Source: an uncultured Rhodospirillaceae bacterium (GTDB lineage: Bacteria > Pseudomonadota > Alphaproteobacteria > RF32 > CAG-239). Taken from it: DNA of 6,743 nt. Of the stretch, positions 1-5,327 are shown piece by piece. The notes under the pieces are model-generated. The model was given only the letters and a program-made list of their open reading frames with translations, did no database searches and was not told the origin of the DNA. Every line of letters begins with the position of its first letter. The first letter of the stretch is position 1. The position numbers were made by a program, and so were the translations under genes. The DNA lies in assembly GCA_900313185.1 (NCBI GenBank), contig OMQI01000192.1, forward strand, positions 1 to 6,743, given 5' to 3'.

Positions 1-612
1 AGGAGTCGATGCTGACTCCGCATCATTAACGGAGTTCATTGCCAAAACTTCAGCTTTCTTAGCTTTCGCCTTTGCTTTTATTCCCTCAATCAGCTGGGGA
101 ATCTTAGATTTGGCAGGTGCGCTTGCAACAGCGGCATCAATGTCAGTAAGAGGAGTGGCCCTAGAAACAGTCTCAAATACCGTAATCTCACGTGTCAGAC
201 CAACATAGCGGCTAACCTGAACGTGCTGTCCCTTGAGAACGGCCAACCAAGCGATGTCATGGTCAGCAAACGTATAGCCATTGGTCATAGTGACCATAGA
301 CATATCATTTACTAACTCCGGCTCCTTTGCCACCTCAAATACATACTGGGTGGGGTTGGCAAAATCAGCCTTGGCAAAGACTGTCTTCACGTCGCCTACT
401 TCAACAACACAGAAATCTGCGGGCTCACTCTCTACAATCTTGTAGACCAGAGGAGAAACCTGCAACTCGGCTGAATCGGTCAGGACGTAGAACGTCTGAG
501 TCTGGTTTGCCATAGGCACTGTCTTAACTGACTTAATGTTTGTCACTGTTTGTGCTACGCACATGGAACACATCATCGTTGCGAAAACGACGAAACCCAT
601 AATTTTTTTCAT
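1..612 (-). CDS. Secreted protein of unknown function, 5' part only (3' end beyond the window)
   Basis: An open frame of 204 codons runs from an ATG at 612 to the window edge without a stop, so the C-terminus is missing. I do not recognise the family. The N-terminus MKKIMGFVVFATMMCSMCVAQ has a Lys-rich start, a hydrophobic core and a plausible signal peptidase I site after CVA, so export to the periplasm or beyond is likely; no clear lipobox is present. The mature part is mixed and beta-like, with no cysteine-rich or catalytic motif that I can name. From about residue 163 it becomes Ala/Lys/Ser-rich low complexity (SAPAKSK..., IKAKAKAKKAEV), which looks like a linker. The ATG is preceded by AAGG only 2 bases away, too close for a normal Shine-Dalgarno; the next in-frame ATG, at 600, would cut into the signal peptide. 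Glutamine is 7 CAG to 1 CAA, unlike the mainly CAA usage of ileS. Foreign origin is possible but unproven. Confidence 0.75.
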   Translation of the reverse strand, partial: MKKIMGFVVFATMMCSMCVAQTVTNIKSVKTVPMANQTQTFYVLTDSAELQVSPLVYKIVESEPADFCVVEVGDVKTVFAKADFANPTQYVFEVAKEPELVNDMSMVTMTNGYTFADHDIAWLAVLKGQHVQVSRYVGLTREITVFETVSRATPLTDIDAAVASAPAKSKIPQLIEGIKAKAKAKKAEVLAMNSVNDAESASTP

Positions 613-719
613 AACCTTAGTTTTATTAGTTATTAAAATTATTTTAGATTTAAGTGGTTGCATCGTCCGCTGACAATTATAACCACAATATATATACAAT
701 ACCTTATCTTATCGTAGTT

Positions 720-764
720 ATAGTAACACATTGTTTTTACGATTGCAACAACTTTTTTTGTCAA
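720..764 (-). promoter_or_regulatory. Candidate sigma70-type promoter for the secreted-protein gene
   Basis: On the minus strand TTGCAA (743-748) is followed after exactly 17 bases by TACTAT (720-725), which would give a 5' leader of about 100 bases before the ATG at 612. A perfect TTGACA lies just upstream (759-764) but has only a weak partner, TAAAAA, at a 19-base spacing. The region is very A+T-rich, so chance matches are easy. Between this promoter and the gene, GTGGTT (654-659) can pair with AACCAC (681-686) as a small 5'-leader hairpin of unknown meaning. I see no coding capacity in 613-855. Confidence 0.35.
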
Positions 765-855
765 AACTTAAAAAAATATAAAAAAGTATTGTTTCCCCGC
801 AATTACAAGCCAAAATAAAGAATATTTATTGCTATTTTTCGTCGGAATTTAGCTG

Positions 856-973
856 CACAGCCTTACACATAAGCGTTTTTAATGTGGCAAATGCGAAGAA
901 AGATTTTTTCTTGTGTACAAAAACAGTACACAAGAAAAAATCTTTCAAGCAGATGACCATTAAAAACGCTTAT
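856..973. repeat. Structured palindromic repeat, copy A, directly behind ileS
   Basis: The element is a double palindrome. The outer arms ATAAGCGTTTTTAATG (869-884) and its exact reverse complement (958-973) form a 16-bp stem. Nested inside, 898-918 and 926-946 are a perfect 21-bp inverted repeat around the 7-base loop AAAAACA, with GTGTAC and GTACAC next to the loop. The left flank CACAGCCTTACACATAAGC (856-874) matches copy B at 16 of 19 positions, and the overall length is the same within one base. The outer stem overlaps the last base of the ileS stop codon. As RNA from the minus strand it could end or protect the ileS transcript, although there is no canonical U-run after the stem. A MITE-like or Rickettsia-style palindromic element is an equally good reading. 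No ORF is evident inside. Confidence 0.85.
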
Positions 974-3900
974 TAAGCGACTTTAGCGTTAAAGAGAACA
1001 CTACTTCCCTCTATCTCGCCTTCGGTACCGGAAGCGCATTGAGGTAATACCTTAACCGCCAAAACTTGCTCGGCAATATAGCTTTCGTTTTCGGATAAGG
1101 CCTTTGCCAATTCGGCATCATTTGTTTGATAACAAAGCTCTATGCGGTCAGAAATATTGAAATTTTTATCCTTACGCAAAGTCTGAACCATACGCACAAA
1201 ATCACGTGCCATACCTTCACGTTTAAGTTCATCGGTAACGTTGGTATCCAATGTTAAAACCGCTTTGTTATTATCAAAGGCCTGACCGGCGACTCCTGGT
1301 TTCATATCTAAACGAACTTCAAATAAATCAGAGGTCAAAACCTTGCCGCCGATAGAAAGTGTTCCGTCTTCATTCAAGCTCCATTGACCTTGCTTATAGG
1401 CGGCCATAACGGCTCCCATATCTTTGCCCAAAGTTTTACCCAAAAGCGGGGTATAGAGATAAACATTCTTGGTAGCATAATTGGCAAGATTGTTGTCAAA
1501 ACGAACCTCTTTCACATTCAGTTCATCTTTAACAATATCCTGATACTCAGACGATAATTCGGCACCGATAACCGTTAAACTGGCCAAAGGCAAACGATTA
1601 CGCAGATTCTTTTCTTCACGAATAAATTTACCGGTTGAGCATAAGTCTTGTACAAAATCCATTTCTTTCATCAGATTTTCATTGGATTCTATACCGGACA
1701 AGCTTGGATAATCGCACAAATGCACCGATTCGTCACCGGTTAAATTCTTATACATATATTCGCAAATAAACGGCATTAACGGAGCGGTTATCTTGCAAAC
1801 ATTAACCAAAACCGTATATAAGGTATCAAATGCCTGAGCATCACCACGCCAAAAACGTTCACGAGTACGGCGAATATACCAGTTATTTAAAATTTCCATA
1901 AAGGCGCCGGTTTCATTGCAAGCTTCGGCAATATCGTATGTTTCAAAACCGTGTTTTACTTTCTCCGCCAAGTTTTTCAATTTAGATAAAATATAGTTAT
2001 CCATTGCTTCGCCGGAAGATGAAATTTCTTTTGCCTTATAATCTTCGGCGTTGGCATACAACGTAAAGAAGTAGAAGGCATTCCAGAGCGGAATCATTGC
2101 CGTACGTGAAGCTTTGGCAATTTCCTTACCTTCTTTATCCACTGCCACGTTACCGCCTTTCAGCACCGGAGAAGAAACCAAGAACCAACGTAATGCTTCC
2201 GAACCGATGGTATCCAAAATTTCGTTCGGATCCGGATAGTTTTTCAGACGTTTGGAAAGTTTTTGACCGCCTTCGGCCATCAGCAAGCCGGTACAGATAC
2301 AGTTTTTAAATGCCGGACGATTATGCAAAGCCGTGGACAATACAGTCAACGTATAGAACCAACCACGAGTTTGATCGATTGCTTCCACAATAAAATCTGC
2401 CGGAAAATGATTTTCAAACCATTCTTTATTTTCAAATGGATAGTGAATTTGCGCATACGGCATAGAACCGGATTCGAACCAACAATCGAATACATCGCTG
2501 ACACGACGCATCATTGTTTTACCGCTCGGATCATCAGGGTTTTTATAAACTACATCATCAATATACGGCTTATGCAAGTTATCGACATCAAAGCCGGTTT
2601 TTTCTTTGATTTCGGCAATTGAACCGAATACATCAATACGAGGAAACTTCGGATTATCCGATTTCCATACCGGAATCGGGGTACCCCAAAAACGATTACG
2701 AGAAATCGACCAATCACGAGCCCCTTCCAGCCATTTACCGAAACGACCGTCTTTAATGTGCGAAGGAATCCAATTGATTTGTTGATTATTTTTCACCATT
2801 TCATCACGAAAGTCGGTAACTTTAACAAACCAAGAACTCATTGCTTTATAAATAAGCGGAGTATCGGTACGCCAACAATAAGGATATGTGTGGGTATATT
2901 GTTCTTTCTTTACCAATATGCCGTTAGCCTTTAACCACTGCATAATCGGTTCGTTGGTATCAAACACCTGCTGTCCTTCATAATCCGGAACCTCGGATGT
3001 AAATTTGCCTGCTTCATCAACCGGACAAACAACCGGAAAGTTCTCGTCATAAGCACGACAAGCATCAAAGTCATCTTGACCAAACCCCGGTGCAATATGT
3101 ACAACGCCGGTTCCGTCTTCGGTAGAAACAAATTCACCGGACAATACTTTAAACGCACCTTTTTCTTTTAAGTTGGCAAAATACGGGAACATCGGCTCAT
3201 AGCTTAAACCGATTAAATCAGAACCTTTAAGTTCGCTGACTTGAACTGCGTGTTCCAGTTGTTTTTTATAACTACCCAAACGAGCTTTGGCAATAATATA
3301 TTGTTGACCGTCTTCTTCCATAACCGCATAATCAATATCTTTACCGACGGCAAGCATAAGGTTAGACGGCAAAGTCCACGGAGTAGTTGTCCATACAAGA
3401 ATTTTACGACCGTCTTGCAATTTGAACATAACAGTTATGGCATTATCCGTCTTATCACGATAGCCTAAATTAACCTCAAAATTGGAAAGCGGAGTTTCCG
3501 CCGCCCAAGAATACGGCAAAACACGATAATCTTCATAAACCAAACCTTTATCATAAAGAGCTTTAAAATTATGAATAACCGATTCCATAAACGGCAAATT
3601 CATTGTTTTATAATCATTATTAAAATCAACCCAACGGCCGATTCGTTTAAACATATCAACCCAAATTCCCGAATACTTCAAAACATCGGAACGACAGAAA
3701 TTATTAAATTTTTCCACACCATAGGCTTCAATTTGCTTACGGCCGGAAACACCGAGTTGTTTTTCGGCAGACATTTCCGCCGGCAGACCGTGACAATCCC
3801 AACCCAAACGGCGTTCCACTTTTTTACCGTTCATCGTTTGGAAACGTGCTACCACATCTTTAACATAGCTAACCATAATATGTCCGTAGTGCGGGGTTCC

Positions 3901-4062
3901 GTTAGCAAACGGAGGGCCGTCATAAAACACAAATTCTGCGGCGCCGTCACGATTATGCACCGATTTTTCAAATGTATTGTTTTCTTCCCAAAATTTTAAA
4001 ACTTCTTTTTCAAGTTCCACAAAGTCAGGCTTTGCCTTAACATCAGCATAGTATTTCGTCAT
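973..4062 (-). CDS. ileS: Isoleucyl-tRNA synthetase, long type-2 (eukaryote-like) form
   Basis: This cytoplasmic class I synthetase charges tRNA-Ile with isoleucine using ATP and hydrolyses mischarged Val-tRNA. Numbering is from ATG 4062 (1029 residues). The Rossmann fold carries the HIGH-type motif in GPPFANGTPHYGH (about 49-61), and RLGWDCHGLP follows. The CP1 editing domain shows TTTPWTLPSN (about 225-234) and GTGVVHIAPGFGQDDF (about 317-332). DVFDCWFESGSMPYAQ (about 523-538) precedes the KMSKS loop, here KLSKR (601-605) followed by LKNYPDP as in type-2 enzymes. The anticodon-binding and type-2 C-terminal region runs to the end, with no zinc-binding cysteine cluster. An in-frame GTG at 4068 is possible, but AAGG at 4072-4075 is 9 bases from the ATG at 4062 and only 3 from the GTG, so ATG is preferred. 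The gene appears to have its own promoter and an Ile-rich leader peptide. It ends with two in-frame stops, TAA TAA, the second lying in the adjacent repeat. Confidence 0.97.
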   Translation of the reverse strand: MTKYYADVKAKPDFVELEKEVLKFWEENNTFEKSVHNRDGAAEFVFYDGPPFANGTPHYGHIMVSYVKDVVARFQTMNGKKVERRLGWDCHGLPAEMSAEKQLGVSGRKQIEAYGVEKFNNFCRSDVLKYSGIWVDMFKRIGRWVDFNNDYKTMNLPFMESVIHNFKALYDKGLVYEDYRVLPYSWAAETPLSNFEVNLGYRDKTDNAITVMFKLQDGRKILVWTTTPWTLPSNLMLAVGKDIDYAVMEEDGQQYIIAKARLGSYKKQLEHAVQVSELKGSDLIGLSYEPMFPYFANLKEKGAFKVLSGEFVSTEDGTGVVHIAPGFGQDDFDACRAYDENFPVVCPVDEAGKFTSEVPDYEGQQVFDTNEPIMQWLKANGILVKKEQYTHTYPYCWRTDTPLIYKAMSSWFVKVTDFRDEMVKNNQQINWIPSHIKDGRFGKWLEGARDWSISRNRFWGTPIPVWKSDNPKFPRIDVFGSIAEIKEKTGFDVDNLHKPYIDDVVYKNPDDPSGKTMMRRVSDVFDCWFESGSMPYAQIHYPFENKEWFENHFPADFIVEAIDQTRGWFYTLTVLSTALHNRPAFKNCICTGLLMAEGGQKLSKRLKNYPDPNEILDTIGSEALRWFLVSSPVLKGGNVAVDKEGKEIAKASRTAMIPLWNAFYFFTLYANAEDYKAKEISSSGEAMDNYILSKLKNLAEKVKHGFETYDIAEACNETGAFMEILNNWYIRRTRERFWRGDAQAFDTLYTVLVNVCKITAPLMPFICEYMYKNLTGDESVHLCDYPSLSGIESNENLMKEMDFVQDLCSTGKFIREEKNLRNRLPLASLTVIGAELSSEYQDIVKDELNVKEVRFDNNLANYATKNVYLYTPLLGKTLGKDMGAVMAAYKQGQWSLNEDGTLSIGGKVLTSDLFEVRLDMKPGVAGQAFDNNKAVLTLDTNVTDELKREGMARDFVRMVQTLRKDKNFNISDRIELCYQTNDAELAKALSENESYIAEQVLAVKVLPQCASGTEGEIEGSSVLFNAKVA

Positions 4063-4071
4063 ATTCACATA

Positions 4072-4193
4072 CCTTAAAAGATTGATAAATTTAATGTTCT
4101 GTTTTTTGAAATTTTATATAAATGAAAGCGCAATCCCCTAAGGGATAATATTTAATATCAAATGTATGCAAATGCGTTTCATTTTTTCCTCTT
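4072..4193 (-). promoter_or_regulatory. Putative ileS leader / attenuator region
   Basis: This is the transcribed leader between the leader-peptide ribosome binding site and the ileS start. Two nested stems are visible. AAAUGAAA plus CGC (minus strand, 4184 to 4174) covers the leader-peptide start codon and pairs with GCG-C-UUUCAUUU (4131 to 4120) through 8 bp, a one-base bulge and 3 bp. Inside it, AUCCC (4146-4142) pairs with GGGAU (4137-4133) and places the leader stop codon at the loop. CCUUAG at the end of the leader ORF can also pair with UUAAGG at the ileS ribosome binding site. I see no convincing GC-rich terminator with a U-run, so if it regulates, translational coupling or sequestration is at least as likely as transcription termination. 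The structures were found by eye without energy calculation. Confidence 0.45.
4138..4182 (-). CDS. Ile-rich leader peptide of ileS (14 aa)
   Basis: This short ORF reads MKRICIHLILNIIP and stops at TAG. Five of its 14 codons are isoleucine (ATT, ATA, ATA, ATT, ATC), and two of these are adjacent just before the last residue. AGAGGA (4187-4192) lies 4 bases upstream of the ATG, a better ribosome binding site than that of ileS itself. A candidate promoter lies 30 bases further upstream, and ileS begins 75 bases downstream in the same direction. This layout matches known ribosome-mediated attenuation leaders, such as pheM before pheST and ilvL before the ilv genes, in which slow decoding under low charged tRNA raises downstream expression. 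The peptide itself is probably not functional. A chance ORF in A+T-rich DNA remains possible, because ATH codons are common there. Confidence 0.6.
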   Translation of the reverse strand: MKRICIHLILNIIP

Positions 4194-4211
4194 ATATATC
4201 AAACTGCAAGC

Positions 4212-4240
4212 AATGTATAACATCTTTCCCGCTCCGTCAA
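4212..4240 (-). promoter_or_regulatory. Candidate sigma70 promoter for the leader peptide and ileS
   Basis: On the minus strand TTGACG (4235-4240) and TACATT (4212-4217) are separated by 17 bases, with 5 of 6 and 4 of 6 matches to the consensus. Transcription would start about 15 bases before the leader-peptide ribosome binding site. An overlapping TATACA (4214-4219) would leave only a 15-base spacer and is less likely. The position between the repeat behind rlmH and the leader ORF supports separate transcription of ileS. Confidence 0.5.
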
Positions 4241-4285
4241 GTCATAAGTTTTGCCGATGATAACAATATGGTACATAACAAAAAT

Positions 4286-4356
4286 GACGACCTCACGCAT
4301 AAGCTCTTTTTATAAGTTGGATACGCAGTTTGCCGACTGTCGCAGTGTACAAACAT
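4286..4356. repeat. Truncated left half of the palindromic repeat (R1)
   Basis: This stretch is a direct repeat of the left half of copy B, offset by 71-72 bases. CCTCACGCATAAGCTC (4291-4306) matches 4362-4377 at 15 of 16 positions. ATACGCAGT (4321-4329) recurs exactly at 4393-4401. TCGCAGTGTACAAA (4340-4353) matches 4411-4424 at 13 or more of 14. It stops just after the GTGTAC core, where copy B begins, so the right arm is missing. The TAAGCTC here could compete with that of copy B for the single right arm GAGCTTA at 4468-4474. Confidence 0.8.
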
Positions 4357-4474
4357 CACAGCCTCACGCCTAAGCTCGGATGGTGTGTGTAAATACGCAG
4401 TACATTTTTTTCGCCGTGTACAAAGTAGTACACAAGAAAAAAATATACAAGTAGTTACCAGCCAGACGAGCTTA
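4357..4474. repeat. Structured palindromic repeat, copy B, at the rlmH stop codon
   Basis: This is homologous to copy A in layout, length and core. The outer arms TAAGCTCG (4371-4378) and CGAGCTTA (4467-4474) pair perfectly, and TGGT / ACCA may extend the stem inward. The inner stem joins 4400-4411 with 4437-4448 (one mismatch) and GTGTAC (4416-4421) with GTACAC (4428-4433) around the loop AAAGTA; the CGCC / AAG segment that pairs in copy A is open here. The flank CACAGCCTCACGCCTAAGC (4357-4375) matches copy A at 16 of 19 positions. The terminal TTA (4472-4474) is itself the TAA stop codon of rlmH on the minus strand. A role as a 3'-end structure for rlmH or as a mobile palindromic element is possible. 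Confidence 0.85.
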
Positions 4475-4912
4475 GACTCTATGATAGGGGTGGTGGGCTA
4501 TAATAGTCTGTGCCCTATATATTTGTTCGGTAAGAACTGCACGCATCAGCATATGAGGTAGAGTAAGTTTACCGAAAGATAAAAGTAAATCAGCTTTGTC
4601 TCGGGTGGATTGCAAATGCCCGTCAGCACCGCCGATTAAAAAACAAATTTCCGAGCAACCGTTTAATATCCAATTTTCAAATTTTTGCGATAATTCCACA
4701 CTGGAAATATTGACGCCACGCTCATCCAACACCACAACCTTTGCGCCGTGCGGAATATTATTTTGCAGAAACTTTGCTTCGTCCTCCTGATTGGAATTAT
4801 CTTTTTCTTTAATCACCATATCCCAAGATGAACGTTTTACATATTCGGCAATAATGTTTGCTTCCGGTGAACCGGATTTACATTTTCCTATGGCTAAAAT
4901 TGTTGCTTTCAT
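4472..4912 (-). CDS. rlmH: 23S rRNA (pseudouridine-1915-N3)-methyltransferase RlmH
   Basis: This small SPOUT-fold enzyme uses S-adenosylmethionine to methylate pseudouridine 1915 in helix 69 of 23S rRNA on assembled 70S ribosomes, and the family acts as a dimer. The 146 residues are slightly shorter than the E. coli protein (155). Visible family features are VVVLDERG (59-66), the knot-region motif FLIGGADGH (91-99), LTLPHMLMRAVLTEQIYRA (116-134) and the C-terminal HHPYHR (140-145), so all conserved blocks are present. The start is the ATG at 4912; only a weak GGA about 9 bases upstream serves as ribosome binding site. The gene follows rsfS after 49 bases that contain a terminator-like hairpin. 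Its TAA stop is formed by the end of repeat copy B, yet the C-terminus is not truncated. Confidence 0.95.
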   Translation of the reverse strand: MKATILAIGKCKSGSPEANIIAEYVKRSSWDMVIKEKDNSNQEDEAKFLQNNIPHGAKVVVLDERGVNISSVELSQKFENWILNGCSEICFLIGGADGHLQSTRDKADLLLSFGKLTLPHMLMRAVLTEQIYRAQTIIAHHPYHRV

Positions 4913-4926
4913 TTATTTTTTTCCGT

Positions 4927-4952
4927 AAAAAAACGCCGCTTAAATTTGCGGC
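4927..4952 (-). terminator. Probable intrinsic terminator between rsfS and rlmH
   Basis: On the minus strand GCCGC (4952-4948) and GCGGC (4939-4935) form a 5-bp GC stem with an 8-base A/T loop, followed after one G by seven T (4933-4927). It lies just after the rsfS stop and ends 14 bases before the rlmH start. The stem is short, so partial read-through is likely. I see no obvious separate promoter for rlmH between the stem and the start. Confidence 0.5.
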
Positions 4953-4961
4953 AATTAAATT

Positions 4962-5315
4962 TTATTCCTGACGCAAATTTGCTACTGATGTCCACATTTT
5001 TTCCAAATTGTAGAATTCACGAACTTCCGGACGGAAGATATGCACAATCACATCAAAGGCATCGATCAATACCCAATCGGCTTTTTGTTCACCTTCAACG
5101 GTAGAGCGATAACTTGCCGCTTTTAAGTTCTCTTCTATTTTTTGAGAAATCGAGGCTACGTGACGATTGGAAGTACCACTCGCCACCACCATATAACTGG
5201 CAATAGATGTTTTTCCTTCCAAATCAATTACCAAAACATCTTCGGCTTTCATATCATCCAAAGTATCGGTAACAATTTGCAAAATTTTATTATCATTTTC
5301 TTTTTTCTTTGCCAC
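4962..5315 (-). CDS. rsfS: Ribosomal silencing factor RsfS (Iojap/DUF143 family)
   Basis: RsfS binds ribosomal protein L14 (uL14) on the 50S subunit and blocks joining with 30S, damping translation when nutrients are short. The 117 residues cover the whole Iojap domain: LVIDLEGKTSIASYMVVASGTSNRHV (28-53), DWVLIDAFDVIVHIF (80-94) and REFYNLEKMW (99-108). A Lys-rich N-terminal extension makes it a little longer than the E. coli protein (105). The start is GTG at 5315, chosen because AGGAG (5323-5327) sits 7 bases upstream. That ribosome binding site is directly next to the obg stop codon, with only 12 bases between the genes, so translational coupling to obg is likely. Confidence 0.95.
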   Translation of the reverse strand: MAKKKENDNKILQIVTDTLDDMKAEDVLVIDLEGKTSIASYMVVASGTSNRHVASISQKIEENLKAASYRSTVEGEQKADWVLIDAFDVIVHIFRPEVREFYNLEKMWTSVANLRQE

Positions 5316-5327
5316 TTTAATTCTCCT

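Noticed and set aside
2..35. Small inverted repeats GGAGTC/GACTCC and ACTCCG/CGGAGT
   Set aside because: They lie within the coding frame of the partial secreted-protein gene and are short enough to be chance.
327..515. Plus-strand ORF of 62 codons
   Set aside because: It lies antisense within the secreted-protein gene, has no recognisable domain and no good ribosome binding site; the minus-strand frame has a signal peptide and runs through the region.
814..830. AATAAA...TTTATT inverted repeat in the left spacer
   Set aside because: It is a 6-bp A/T-only stem in A+T-rich DNA, easily due to chance, with no terminator features.
856..973. CRISPR array or tRNA-like gene in the palindromic spacers
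   Set aside because: There are no regularly spaced identical repeats with unique spacers and no cloverleaf with a conserved T-arm; the structure is a simple nested hairpin.
2097..3999. Several ORFs of 60-142 codons inside ileS on both strands
   Set aside because: All are shadows of the ileS reading frame, which is complete and conserved; none resembles a known protein.
4230..4256. Possible further degenerate repeat unit (CCGTCAAGTCATAAGTTT resembling CCTCACGCATAAGCTC)
   Set aside because: The similarity needs gaps, is confined to about 16 bases, and overlaps the candidate ileS promoter, which explains the sequence better.
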